Shown here: piece after piece, positions 1 to 13,439 of the stretch
How the letters are laid out: the number at the start of each line of letters is the position of its first letter
How positions within the stretch are numbered: position 1 is the stretch's first letter
Source: Casuarius casuarius
Lineage: Eukaryota > Chordata > Aves > Casuariiformes > Casuariidae
Length of the DNA stretch: 64,000 nt
Direction: 5' to 3'
Assembly (NCBI GenBank): GCA_003342895.1
Contig: PTFA01000313.1
Coordinates: 558,001-622,000 of the forward strand
Translations under genes and position numbers: made by a program
The notes under the pieces: model-generated
What the model was told of the DNA's origin: nothing
The model's database searches: none
What the model saw: the letters and a program-made list of their open reading frames with translations, nothing else

Positions 1-3000
1 TACTATTAGTCTAATTTTTTTGACACACTGCACCTTTTCCTGAGGTTGGTTTCTTTTGTAGTCTGGTGTGGTCTGTGCCTTTTATCACTCCCTTTAGCTG
101 AAAACTGGTCCATCGAATTCTGGTTTCGACTTACTGTAGTTTTATAAATTACATGCATATATGTGTATCTCAAATCTTCATTACATTTTATACATTAGAA
201 AAAGTTAAGGCTGCTTAAAAATTCCATTCTTTAGTGGTGGACATTAGCACAAAATTGTGTTCTTTGTGCTTCCTATTTCATTGTTAATTTTTAGAAGAAG
301 CTGTGAAAATACAAAGCTTTGAGAATTTGTTGTCCTTTCATTTTATTTTAATACAGTTTGATCAGTTGGTTCAGAATGCATTTATGCCATCACATTTCTT
401 AAAGGTTCATTGGTTACTAGGGTGCTCTGAGGTTAATTGAATAATCATTAGTAGCTGGTATTGTCTGGTAAAAAATGAATTAAAATTGATTGGAGTCCCA
501 ACAAAGCGCATATTCTGTTCTTACAGCATGAAAGAATTCAATGCAATTCCTCTAGTATAGCCCTCTTCAACTGGCCATCTGGTCAGCTTATAATATTTAA
601 CGCATAGCAATATATCTTTTCATTTTGAAAAATAAGTCACATATTGGAAATAACTAGAATTTGTTTGAACCTTCGATCCATAGACCAACTTAGATTCATG
701 GCTCTTTGAGCTGCATTTGTAATCACTTAGTCCTAATTATCCTGACAATCAACTCTTAAATGATCTCTGAAGATTTCAGATTTTACTAGAAACAATACAA
801 AAATCTTAATCACTATAATGCAGATAGTAACATTTTTATTTTATTTTTGTCTAATTTTTCTTTGAAATTTGATATTGCCCTTTGGCTTTCTTACGATTGC
901 TTTGTATGTTAGTTGCACTGAAAATCATAGTAAGAAGGTGGAACCTAATCAGAACAGGAAAATATTTATCATAATAGGATACTCTTAGTAGTATTCCATG
1001 AGAATAGTACTATTATAATTTCTAAGATGACAAAGGTCAGGGCTGCTAAACTTTATTGTTGCTGGCCATAATTGGAAATAATTTTTTGTTTGAGTGGGCC
1101 ACTGATCTAGCTTTGAAATTCTTTTGAAATTACTTCCATAATACCAGTTCTTAAGGTAATTCTAACCTTCTAAATGCAGAAATGCTTGTAGTGTGTAGAT
1201 GAAGTGTGGTGTCTGTCAGTCATAAACATGAAAGTAGATGTGGAAAACTACTGCTTGGACACTTAATTCTCTACACAGAAGCTTGTTTTCAGCTGTCTTC
1301 ATCTGCCTACTTTCCCTGCCAGTCTTAATAGTTGAAACTTTAAAACACTGTCAATCATATTTATGTATTCCCAGGGCCACTAACATGTCTACTGTAGCTG
1401 AGTGACTAGCCAGTAGGAGTTAAACCTGTTACTCAACATCATTGGTAGCTAGGAAGAAGCTATTTTTGTGACTTCATATATGGTAAGCAGGGGAGGGAAA
1501 ATCTGATTTCTCTCAGAAGCGTGGGGTATTTTCCACAAAAAGGACTTGAGTGCTCTATACCTTAAGATGATATTTGAGATAGAAGATACTTTTTTCTACC
1601 ACCATGCTGTATTTATTGCAATGCATATTAAGTGTCATCATTTTCTGGTCTTTTGTATAAATATGCATACATAAATTATATACACATGTGCATATGTATA
1701 CTCTAAATATATGCATATTGTGTGTATAAATGTATGTATGTGTTGTCAGCTCTTACCTCTTCCTCATTAGTAAGTGAAAAGAAAAAAGTATCACTTTGCT
1801 TTTAATCAGCTGTATTAGACAGATGTCTGGGTGCTCAGGTTAATCTAAATTCAAGGAAATGAGAATTTATTCCATGAAAAAAGCTATTTGTTATTTAAAA
1901 AATGTTACTTATGGAGGGGAAAAAATGTAAATTATCAACAGCTCCTGATTAACCAGGTATGGCTGTATGAGAAATCAGAAGGGCATGGAGTGACTGCTTT
2001 AACTTGGAATGATGGGAATGATGCAAATACTATTGCAGTGTGTGAGTTGTTGATTTAAAGCTGGAAGACAGCTTGATTTACGTTTGCCTGTGGGCTAGGA
2101 ATAGCAAGCTTATTTTGACCAGTAAATGGAAAAAGCATGGCATAGAAGTCACACAGTAAAACGTATTGCTTGTATTTGTTGGAACTTGTTTAGTTGCATA
2201 ACTCTGGAAGGAAGTTTTTAATATATATTTCCATGTGTACGCCATCTCTGCCTGTGTTGTTGTGCCACTCCGTTTCAGTGGTGCAATTCTCATTTATCTT
2301 TTTCTTGTTCTCCTTCCTTAACCAGAGCTCTCAATCTATCCTGACAGAAGGTGGATGTAAGAATTGCAAGAAATGACCCACACCAGACAAGTTTATCATA
2401 GCTTTTTCTGACTGAGTCATGAGGTAGCTTCTTATTTTGATTCACCTGCTAGACCTTCTGTCTATGCATTGATTTATTTGTAGCAGGGAAAGTCAAGTTA
2501 TCTAAACTGCAGTGCTTGTTCCTTAAATTTAAATAAGGGAATGAAGGGAATGCATTTTCCCATTCTCTAGGTCGGTGTACTGTTACATTCCAGATCTCCC
2601 GAACGTTGTTTATTACGGCTTTATGCACTACCAAGCCGTGGTTTATTTCACTTGTGCAAAACAACTTGTAAGATCCTGAGTAACTGAGGTGAAGAGCTCA
2701 AAACTGAACAGTCAGAAACAAAGCAATTAAAGGATGGGATAGAAGATTAAATGACTTGCTTGCAATTGTATGTAGCTTGTGACAAAAGCTGGGAAATGAA
2801 GCTGCACTTTCCCAAGATGCAGCCCAGTTAGCTAATCATAAAGCCATCCTTCCTCTCTTTTTATTATAATCCTGAAAGTGATTGCTAACACTCATTGGGA
2901 ATGACATTAAGAAAAACTCTTTGATCTGAAGCTTGTCTTGTTTACTACAGCCACTAATCACTTGTTACTGAGCTCACTGTAGTGTTACCTAAATTAGTTA

Positions 3001-3888
3001 AATAGTTCTGGTTGGTACACAATTTAGCTAAAATATTTTAAAGCACGATGTTGCAGCTCTTCTAGATACAATGCTGTTAGAAACGTAGCTGGTTGTGGTC
3101 CACCTTTTATGTGAAGAATCCATTAGGATTCAATTTGCTTCTGAAATTTATTATCTGTAGGAGCATCAGTAAAAGAGCTTCAAAATACAAGGTGTCTTCC
3201 TAATGCATGGTGCAGAGATCTTTAAGCTAGTTGGAAATGTGGGTACACTGTTCCTGAGACTTCATCTAGTAACAGTACAGTTAGAGTGCACATGACGCTA
3301 CACTGTCACGGTGATGTTCCAGAAAACTTGAAGCAAGTCAACGATATTAAATGTAGCACCAAATTGAGCCATGTAGACATGCTCTTATTCTCGAGGGGAT
3401 TAACACATGTATTGACCTGTTAATGCATGTATTGACTTTGCCATGGGTTCTCGGACAAGTGGCGGATTTTGGCAAGAGTAATGAAAAGCTCAGAAGGAAA
3501 AAATTTTATCTGCAGGATTTATAGATGTGGCAACAGTTTAGTTTTCCACAAAGTATGTGTTTCTGCACAATTATTTCTTAACAAAGAAAGCTCTGGTGCA
3601 CTTGCTCTGTGTGTATTGTTTATACTAATGCAGACAGTCTGAGTTCTGTTATTGCAAAAATGTGCTCTCTGGCATGCTGTGTTGAATTGCCTTGTGGATG
3701 GATTTCAGGCTCATGCCTTCACTGCTACAGGTCCTGATCCCCTCATCTAAGAGGATGGAGGTGGAAGAGAAGAAGCTTCCAGAAAAGTCTTTAATGTTAA
3801 AACTTCCTGTTTGCCATATCTTTGGTATGTGGGATCCATAGCACTTAGCAGCAGCATGTACTAGCAGACCTGCAATACCTATGAGGAG
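1..3888. other. AT-rich unique non-coding DNA
   Basis: No exon, RNA gene or recognisable repeat was seen on either strand. Stop-free stretches are short (about 60-71 codons) and have no family resemblance. Local low-complexity features are a TA/TG-alternating tract around 1655-1745 and a short direct repeat near 3401-3439 in which 'catgtattgac' recurs about 20 bp apart. An AP-1-like TGAGTCA lies near 2413, but single motifs of this size are expected by chance. Confidence 0.6.
1655..1745. repeat. TA/TG-rich low-complexity tract
   Basis: The tract is an irregular alternation of purine-pyrimidine steps (ATGCATA, TATACACA, GTATGTATG). It has no constant period, so it is simple low-complexity sequence rather than a clean microsatellite. 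Such DNA is easily melted. No function can be assigned. Confidence 0.6.
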
Positions 3889-4175
3889 GTTATCAAAAAG
3901 ATGGAGCCCGGCTCTCCACGGAAGAGGAGTGGGAGGATGAGGCACAGTGGCGGTAACCTGAAACGAGAGGTTCAGACTGTGTATAGGAAAAGCTTTGGCC
4001 ATGAGGACAGTCAAGCAGTTGAACAGATTGCCAAGAGGTTGTGCAGTCTCCATCCTTGGCAGTTTTCAAAATCAAAATGGATAAAACCCTGAGTAACCTT
4101 GTCTGAGCCTGCTTTGAGCAGGAGATTGGACTAGTTGCCTTCCAAGGTCCCTTTCAACCTGAATCATTCTATGAA
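3889..4175 (+). mobile_element. CR1 LINE, 3' end (avian type), 5'-truncated
   Basis: This is the 3' terminal part of a CR1 non-LTR retrotransposon in sense orientation. It opens with 'caaaaagatggagcccggct', a block typical of the last part of CR1 ORF2. It continues through 'tctccatccttggcagtttt' and 'tttgagcaggagattggact', then 'ccctttcaacct', and ends in the short 3' terminal unit 'attctatga'. CR1 elements prime reverse transcription at such 3' ends and are usually 5'-truncated, as here. The reading frame carries a decayed ORF2 C-terminus (near 3901-4092), so the copy is dead. Several insertions and substitutions against the typical avian CR1 3' end suggest moderate age. It is the youngest-looking CR1 in the window and the main pointer to a bird. 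Confidence 0.92.
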
Positions 4176-4810
4176 CTTAAGATGATAGAAGGTATGTATA
4201 GCCAAAGCGAATGTGTGCATGCAACTCAGAACGACATACCCATGGTAACTTTAAGTTAGGTACCTTTGGTAAAAATAGCAGTGATGGGCTTTAATATCAC
4301 CAAGCAACAAGACCATATCGGAAGTATCTGACTATGATGAAGCCTTTTGTTTTGGCTAAAACTTTATTCCTCTTCTTCAGTCACATTTCCACTTCAGCGT
4401 GTGCTTAGAAGGCAAACATTTCTCAAGCTCTGAAAGTCCTGGCTTAATTTCTTGGCAGTACTTCCATGAAAAAACATGCGTTGTTTACTTCCAGACTACA
4501 GTCAGCCTTGACAAATGAGTTTTAAAACACCACTTATTTTCCTAATGTAGACTAGTATCCTGAGATGGCATTAGCCATGGCTGCTCAATTGACATCAGAT
4601 TTGTGATTCTGTATGGTTTTGGCATTTACATCACATTGAGATTAATAGGCTCTCAGAAGAATGACAGCCCATTCAGGTGCGTGGTGGGAGCATGAGTGGG
4701 AGTTTTATGCATTTCTGCTTTTGTTGTTTACCTAGTCCTATCTTTCAAGGCCAAAGATGATACAGGTGAGGACAATGGCATAAAAATAGTATAGAAACAT
4801 AGAATCTTAA
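4176..4810. other. Non-coding spacer, nothing recognised
   Basis: This AT-rich stretch lies between the CR1 3' end and the palindromic repeat. No reading frame, repeat or RNA-like structure was recognised. Confidence 0.6.
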
Positions 4811-4945
4811 GGACTGAGGCTGTAAGTGCTTACAGCTAAGAGCAGCACTAACTGCTGGGAGTAGTCCAATTGATTTCAGTGAAATAATAGAAATCAATGT
4901 GACTACTCCCAGCTGTAAGCACTGTAGGCTGATTCACAGCTAGCT
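4811..4945. repeat. Palindromic MITE-like amniote repeat
   Basis: A long imperfect hairpin is visible. The left arm is 4825-4837 plus 4857-4877; the right arm is 4890-4923. The outer 13 bp pair perfectly (agtgcttacagct with its complement) and the inner 21 bp pair with two mismatches (gggagtagtc... with ...gactactccc). A 19-base bulge (4838-4856) sits in the left arm and the loop is about 12 bases. The bulge side contains its own 18-bp palindrome, gctgtaagtgcttacagc. From general knowledge, 'gggagtagtcc...attgattt' palindromes with an inward 'tcaatg' are dispersed widely in turtle and bird genomes and probably derive from a non-autonomous DNA transposon. I cannot name the family. A miRNA-like hairpin is the alternative, less likely reading. 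Confidence 0.65.
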
Positions 4946-7900
4946 AAAATTGAAGACACAAGCTGAGAATTTTATCCAGATCTCAATAGTGAGTGTGTTT
5001 GCACGATTTTTGTCTTTAATTTACATTTTTGAAGGGCTTTTTTTTGATAAGGCACATCTTTTTCTTTTCCCCCACCTGCATTTTGTCCCATCAGCACCCC
5101 CGGGTTTATCAAGCCAGGCAGGAACACTAATCACTGTAATGCCCTAACCAGTGGGGGATTCATTAAAAACTGCTAAAGTCTTAGCAGATGCATCTGAGCA
5201 TGCAGAGATGATGATCAAATTGCCTGTAAACTTTTATTCTTTATTTCCTAAAACCTAGCAAAAGTCTTGCTTCTGAGAAATAACTAAACAGTATTTCACA
5301 GCAGCTTTCCAAACAAATTAACCTTTGGGTTGAGACCAGACACGGAAATATCCAGCCCCAGAGGAGAATTTTTCAGAAAGTAATGAGCTCACATAAACAT
5401 TGGGTATGCTGAAATACTGAACTGTAATCTTAACCAAAGCACAAGCAAATGTAATAGTCTGCATCGTAAATCTCTTCATCTATGTGTCTGCACAGAGCAG
5501 AATAATTTTACATGTGAGGAAACCTGCATAGAAAAATTTGGGGCTGTATTGTCACTGCTTCAATTTTAGGCACCCTGGTAGAAGCACAACTGCAGTTATG
5601 TTGATCAGTATCTATTAAAAAAAAAGTTGTAGCGCTCAGTTTGTTCCTTTAACATCCAAGCACAGGTTTTTCAAAATTGGAGACCACTTCATAAATTTGA
5701 GTTTAGCAAATGATAGTTATGTGTTTAGAAATACGTTGGCTATGATAGGCCTGTGGTTTTGCAAGAGCAAGCTCTAGGGTTCTGTCTCTAGTCTTGCTGC
5801 AGAAATTCAGTCTCCTGGCACGATATCTACATGGAGGCTGCCACAGATTCGTAACATCTGAATGGAAAAATATAACTACTATAGCTGTAATGTGCTTTTA
5901 AAGATTGGATTTTTCATTTTCATGCAGACAAGGGTAAAAAGCAGAGTTGGAGATTCACAACTGTGTTTAGTATAAAAAATAGTTTGTACTGAAGCATGAG
6001 GCTATTGATTGTAGAGCTAAAGGTTAAACCTGTAGTAAAGACATGCTTGAATTAATGACACATTCAAGAATGCTGCTTCTAAATTAATGACAATTTGTAT
6101 CTTTCCCACAAGAAACTGCTGTAGGGACACAGGAGACCAGCAGCAGGTTTTGTATTATCTTCTGATATTTTCATGTAAGACTAATGGACATTTATTATGT
6201 TAACTGCAGACCACATAGCATGTCAGTGTCATATTCCAACTAGCAGACATTGCTTTAAAGAGTCCCAAGTGTATAGCAAAAACATGTCATTAGCAGTAAA
6301 TGTGGACATCTTCAGATATTTGAATATAGTGCCAATAGCAGCTTTTTAATTTGGATATTTAGACTTGTACAGAGAACTGAGATCATTTAAAAACAAACAA
6401 TTGAAGATTAGTGTAAAAGTTGCATTACTTCTGTGTTTTGTAAAATTTACATTTGTTTTTTTGAAATATTTACCAGGTAAATTCTAAAGATATTGTTTCT
6501 AAAGCAAAACCTAAGCAGATGGGAGAGGAAAATGAAAAGTAAAGAGAAATTGTGAGGTCTTAGTGTTATAAATTGTCATGGTTTTAGTTTTGATTAATAC
6601 CAAAATCTGTCTGGATTTGTGTGTGGATATGCGAGATAATAGATACAAATATGAACTCTAAGTTAGGAGTTTGAAGCTAATTATCTCCTACTGAATTCAG
6701 CTGTTTTGAAGTTGGTGCATTTTAAGCACATGTTTAAAGTGCTGTAAAGAAGGGTAGTTTTAAATGTGGAGGGGAGGTGGAAAGGTTTTTCCCATCTCAC
6801 AATGGGAGCAGAAATGATAAATCTGAAGCATGAGAAGTTCTCTCTTTGAATTGCATGATCAATTCTTACCCACAAGGCAATTGAAGGATCAGTTTTACTC
6901 TTTAGCTCAAGTAACTTATTTTTCTGCTTGCTCTTGGTCAGCTGACAAATACCACTAATGACTTGTATTCCAGCCCAAAGATGCTGGGGCCAAGGGTAAG
7001 AATGCAGCAAGCTGTAGCTCCCTTGATATGACATGCCCACAAACACAGGAACAACAGGATCTGAGAGAGTGCTAGAGAGCAAGTACATTGCCAAAGGTCA
7101 TGTTTTTCCTCTTATGTCAGGGCTGTGAGCCCATTTCCCCCCCTTTTTTTTGGGGGGGGGGGCGGGGGGAATGGTGTCTGGCTGCCTGAGCTCTGTGGGC
7201 CATGGTGGTGCAGCTGGTGGCTGTGGCGTGAGCTAGTCCGGTCAGTGCTGGGAGGCTTAAAAAATTCTCTAAAGTTAAGAATATGGTGTATAGATAACCG
7301 CTGAAAAAGCAAATGAAAGAAATATGGTATATGGTGAATCCATGAAATGGTGAAAGTCACACGTGCATGTTTTCTTGTACATTCATATGCATTTACTGAA
7401 GGAAAAATAATATACATTTTTGCAGGTATGTTATTCACATAATGAGATGCAGCTAACTAGAATGCAGTATAAACTTTTAGAAACATAGCTTTTACTTAAA
7501 GAACTGTGTAGAACTTGCATGAATTCAAGCAAGATTAAATCATAATTACTGTGGGAATTTTACTTTACTACGGCACAGTTCTCAAATTTTTGAGAGTTGT
7601 AGTAATATATTTATCAGGAAAGTATTGTGATAAACCTAGCTATGGTCTGTGAAGTGTCATGTAATCACTGTAAAGTAACTAATGCAAAATGGCTCGAATT
7701 TGAAAATTCCTGTAGGGGCTGAAAAGTTGAATGGAAGACTTCAAACAAAAGATTGTATAAGAAAGAACATCTTAGTGCTGGTGGCTGTTTTAAGTGGATT
7801 TGGCTAGTTGCTTGGATGGAGCAAAAGGAAAACCTACATGTAGAAGTAATGCCAAGAGTAAGAAATAATCTGTCTGTTATTGGATTGTGAACTTTATCAA

Positions 7901-10900
7901 GAAAGCAAAAAAGTCAGGAAGGTAGAGTCCTGACCATATAGTAAGTTTACTGTTTTGTTTATTTTAAATAGATAAATGATGGCAAGCATTCATATGTTTT
8001 GGTTTTTACACTTGTGGCAAAATAAGTGGGGAAAAAACATAAAAGTATTGGTAGGCACAAAAATATTTATTTTTCTTTGTTCCTTAGTGTTCTCAGATAT
8101 TTTGCATATCTCAGCACTATTGACAAATTGACCAACATAGACAGCAGATTAAGTGTGGGAGCAGTGTAACTGGCTTTTGTTATTTTGTGGGCATATGTTG
8201 TAAAAAGACAGTAAATATTGGTGCATAATGCTTAGGTAATGTTTGAATTGAGAAGTGCAGAAAAACTATTTACACCTGAGGAACAAGTACTGTTCTACTG
8301 AAGACAGAATTTCAGAGCACAATCTGTTAACTACATTGAACTAACTGCTGGAGGCAAAGTAAACACAAACTTTAACCAGAAGATGCTTAGGTTTTATGCA
8401 TGAAGAGGGCAATCTTGCCTCAAGTTCCCTCACAATTTGGTATGTTCTGTGCAGTATCAGTGGGGTAGCACTCACAGGTCAAGTGACTGTTTGCATCTCT
8501 AAATATGCACCCAAGTTAGACTCTTGCTGATAAATGACAGCTGAAAGGATTTTCTTGAAGTTTTTGATTATTGCTAGAGTGTCAGCGTATTGTTTTTCTC
8601 TCACTATTGACAAAATTACAGCTTTGAGGGGACTTCTAACAGTTAAAATATGAAACTAGCATAACAATGACACTTCTAAATCAAAGGTGTTGATGTGAAG
8701 TAGAGCATCAGTTTAAATCCTTTTGCAAGAGAATTTTGCCTTTGGGAAAACAGTCTTTCAACAGAAATTCAGCAGCGTATTTGTGCATATTTGCTGGACA
8801 CTTGATTTAATGCATCTTGGGCAGCCTATGCATTTGTCAGGTCATTTATGCAGGACTATGCTGTCAGAACAAAATGTTTTTATTTCCCTGCTGAATTTAA
8901 AACTTCTGCAAAGCAAAAGCAGCCCTCTTGACTTTAGAAGGGAGCAATAATACAAAGAATTTGCCTATTTTCCTAAAAGTCACACTAACATAATGTTGGC
9001 TGGAATTCAGTGTGATAAGTGCCCAACAAAAGGAAGCATTCTCATTTTTCTTAAGAATCAGCTGATCTAAACATGTAAAAGTATTACTACTTAGTAAATA
9101 ATGATTAAAAGCATAATAAAAATCTATACAAAACTTTTTGGTATTTTCCTTTTTGAAACAGTGCATGTTATTCACAGACCCTGCACATAAATTGTATGAC
9201 ACTGTGAGCAGAGGATATAGTAAAATTTATTTGCATCCACAGTTCTAAGGTTGAAGAATCCTAAAGTGTTCTATTGTGAGTATAAAATAATAAAGAAAAT
9301 GAGCAAGTATTATGCGGTTGCTATGAGCAACTCTTATGTAAAACTGGATGAGATGAAGCAATGAAAAAAAATCTATAAAACATGTTTCAGATTAGATGTC
9401 TGCAAACAGTTGGATCCACTTTGAAAAATCAGATGCTGACTTTGAAACAGTAGGAATATTGTGTGGGCTTCCTCCAGAAAGCTCCTGTTCATCCAGATGC
9501 CTTGTGCTCAGTTCAGTGATAATCCTTTTATCCTGAGATTCTTGATGACTACTATACTATATCACTTCTCAATTAATTTAACTCAGGAGCTTCTTTATCA
9601 CAGATGGGGCAGCAATGACCATTTCTCCTTGTTTCTACATCCCAGATTCCCAAAACTGACAGCATCCTCAAAAAAAAGGTGCCTATTCCAGGTCTAATCT
9701 CATTCAATTAGTTGTTATTTATGGGGAAATAGATTTACATATGCTGGGGCAAATGAATATGGTCTTAATGTCACTTTGCATCTTGGTGATCATTTCTTCA
9801 GCTTTTTAAAAGGCTGAGGTATAGAATTTATTCTTAGTCCTCAGAATATACATTTTCTAGAGCATTAAAACTTTGTTCTATAACTTGGGGTATTTGATGT
9901 TTTTTGCATTACTTCTCTATTTTGGGACTAACAGTCTTTGACATGATGACTATGATTCTAGTTTTAAACACTTGGTACCCTTAGTACTTGTACCTTCATG
10001 CTGGCAATGAGTTTAAATCTGAATGACTTCTTACCTCCTTTTGTTGGGCCCATGATCTGAGGCACTTTTGAATCAAGAAACAGCAAACTGTTTCTAAGCC
10101 CCCAGTCTTTTTTCCCTTCTAGAGATTTTGTTTTGTTTTTTAAACTAACTTTCCTACACAATTTCAGACAATAGAGGTTGTTTCATCACCTAATCCACTT
10201 CTAAACATTGTACTTGTGCATCCACTGCAAATCCAGTATATTTTCCAGGGCTGCAGACTTTGAGCAGGAATGAGCATCTCTGCTGTTTCCAGCAACCAGC
10301 TGCCCAGCACCAGCTTTTGATGATGTAATCCACATTGGTAATTTTCCTTTATTACTCTTACTGCATTACTTCTGGCTTTTTGGCTTTCATGCCTAGAAGC
10401 ATGCCAAAGAGCTTATGTGCCTCATGTCACTGTATGTGGTACACCCAGGACAGGAGGAACTGGATCTGCTCCCTTGTCTACCTTGTCTCTAGTGTCTGGC
10501 TCAGGAGGTGTCATGAATAAATCACACTCTCCTATGAGCTCCAGGAACCCACGTTGTTCTGGCACAGAGACTGAACTGAGGCAACTAATGATGATTGGTA
10601 TGATGATGATCTATTTGGTGGACTATTTTATATTTCTGCCCATGCATTCCTGTTGGTGTAAAGTATCTTGAGTAGTGGACTGTTGTGTTCACACTTATGA
10701 AGATGATTCAAAAAAATGCCACTTTTCAATTCCAGTGAGACTTGGTCATTGATCCCAATGCTCCTATCATACTGAAATTGTGTATTACTATCTTCTGCCA
10801 CAAGCCTGCAGTGAACACCACCACCCCTTTAGGAACTGACAGTCATTCTGCAATAACACTTTATTTTCAGAACATAGATTAAAATGTTAAGAATTATATG

Positions 10901-13439
10901 CTGGGTTTGAATGTTACTTCACTGGTTGGTATGAAAGACTTCCTCCACTGTGGTACCTGATTTTGTTTATAATCAAATCAAATATCGGGCCAACTGCTAG
11001 GCTGTGGATTGTTTCAGCAGAGGTGTTTGTTTATTGCCTGGCAGTGATTTAACTCTGTCCAGTCACGCTTGTGTGGCCTTCAGCACTTCTAAAATCAGGC
11101 AAAAACATTGTGTACTGCAACTTTCCTGATTATGGCCTTAAAAAGCACCTTTTTTGTGTGTGAAAAGTCAAGCCTTCCCTTTTTGGTCGTCTTTCTTGAT
11201 TTGTTGGCACATCATTTCTCTATTGCTTCTGCCTTTGACTGTTGCAAGTCTTTGCTTGGTTACCTCTGAAATTCAAGCTCTTGAGAGTATTCTATGTGTT
11301 AACCTATCATACTAATATAAATTTCTTATAAATACCTGTAGCTGTAAATTTCTTCCAATAATCTTTCAGTTTCCTTCAAACCTGGTATACAGCAACCTCA
11401 AAACCTCTAGAGGATTCTTATGTATTTTTTTCTTATTTGAATCAGTTTTTCTACTAGTAGGTTCATTTATATTTTAATAGCTTATTCATAGTAATAATAA
11501 ACAGGTTGGAAAGTATTTTTAACATTTTAATAATTAAAAAAATTGAAAATTCTGAGCTGTATTTCTCTATAGATTAGAATTCAGCTTTATGTAGCACCTC
11601 TTTTCTAGAAGAAACATCAAGACTGATTTGCAATTCTAAAAGACAGATCTTTGAGGTGATTTTGAAGGACAAAGGAGGAGATTATAAGAATGAAAATATT
11701 TTTCTGTAAAGTGTGTAGGACAAATACTTGTCTCATGGATGTCAATAACAAAATTGCAATTAATATTCTAGTAATGTGGCTGTCACTTAATTGATGAATA
11801 ATGATTCCAAACCTCAGAGTGCACTTTGAAGTTGTAGCCTTTTGACCAGTAGGAAGAATAAAACCAGCTGTGCCCATTTCTGTGTTTTGATCTTGCAACA
11901 GCACTAAGAATATGATCACAAAACAATAGAACTTAATTTATTAAAAAATTTTAATCATTTAACATTTCTGTTGCTGCATAGTGCAGTGTCCAAAGACACC
12001 ATTTGTAAGTGAAGTTCCATTGTGCCATGTTTTTAAAAAATATTTTGTACTCATAATTTATTGCATAGTGTACAACTCATAAATCAATGGGCAGCTATGA
12101 AACTATCCACAGTCTAAATATAATCTATATTGTATTTGATGAAAAGATAAACGTTGTGATTTAAATCATTTAATCACAGCTGCTTCAGATGTGTGCAGAA
12201 TCTGTGTAAACAAAAACTTAGTGCTTTAGAAACTAGTCAGAGATAATTTCCTTTTTATTTCACTCCTAGCTTTAAAAGAACTTTTTATTTCCTGGAAGGA
12301 CTAAGAATACTAAAAAGACCCAAAGCAATATAAAGTTCCACTCCTTACTTTCACTGATCCCTCCTCATGCAGAGGAAATGCAGATCATTGCACTTGGCTC
12401 GTGGCAGGTAAGAAGCTATTGCATTGTACACACAAGTACAGAAAGCATAGACTTTTTACCCAAGCTGGATTTTAATTTAGATTAGTAAAAATCAAGAAAT
12501 AACAGGAAAAAACAGAAGCTGAGTCTCTTCAGGAGTAAACAATGTGCCTCCCCCTACTACAGACCACAGAAAGAATGTGAGTAAAATGGCTGCTGGCCCC
12601 ATGCTCAAAGGGAAAATTATTAGTCATGTAACTTTGCACCATATAGAAAATAATTTTGCAGCATGCTTCTAGCCTAAAAGTGAATGTTGAACTGAAATTC
12701 TTGATATTTGAAAAGTATTAAAATTTTTAATAGAATTCTTGTGTAATCTCAAAATTAGTAAAACGTGATCTTAAAATTTGGAAAGATTTGTGCTGTGTGT
12801 AGACTGTGGGAACTGATTTAAATTAGTTGCACCAAATTTTCTTTCTGACAGCTAACCTTTTTTGTACCCTTTAATTGGATTGAGGTGCCAAGTAATTAAA
12901 ACGAGCCTCCAATAGCCTCTGGGCTGGCTGCCGACTGCTGTACAAAAATGGCATTGCCTGAAGCACCTGCTCCTGTTTCAGAGTTACAAGAAACAGTTTC
13001 TGAAAGAATTTGCTAACTGAGCAGGGCACAAGTGATGTGGAAGAGGTTTTTACAAAAAAAAAAATTTTTAATGAGAAGGCTTCCCTCTTATATTGTATCC
13101 TAAAGTGTGGACTACCAGATCTTGGGTACTGCTACGGTAAAATTTTCAATGGAATTTAGGACTAATTGACATTAAATAATATTCTGAGCACAATTTAGGA
13201 CTATTTTCAAACACCCTGCACCCACATGAGAGGCTAGTTTTCCTGAATATTTCCAGACTGTTGAACGCAAGCTAGACTAATCTTTGGTGCTGAATTGAAA
13301 ATCCTTGATAGTCAGAGACAAATAGTGGTTGCCTTCTGTGTTCTGTTTTTTGGTGTAACTGACAGAAATTGCCTTTAAGTCTGAGTTTAGCATCCAAATC
13401 TCCTATTTGGTTAGCCTAAATCAAAGTCCTGTGTTGTCT
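4946..13439. other. Mostly unique non-coding DNA
   Basis: This 8.5-kb stretch has no supported gene. Frames of 100-137 codons on the minus strand (near 6681-7094, 7112-7438, 8897-9202 and 11617-11919) show no domain and no flanking splice logic, and are taken as chance. The C/T/G homopolymer tract at 7137-7169 is listed separately. A possible small exon near 12373 and a candidate conserved block near 12840-12990 are discussed as findings. Confidence 0.55.
7137..7169. repeat. C7-T8-G11-C-G6 homopolymer tract
   Basis: Seven C, eight T, eleven G, one C and six G follow in immediate succession. The C run can pair with the G run across a T8 loop, and the G runs could instead form quadruplex-type structures. 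Strand-slippage errors are likely here, so the run lengths may vary between individuals or be sequencing-sensitive. Confidence 0.85.

Noticed and set aside
1655..1745. Microsatellite
   Set aside because: The alternation is irregular with no constant repeat unit, so only low complexity can be claimed.
3649..4053. 134-codon minus-strand frame
   Set aside because: It overlaps the sense-oriented CR1 3' end on the opposite strand and is a shadow of that element plus its flank.
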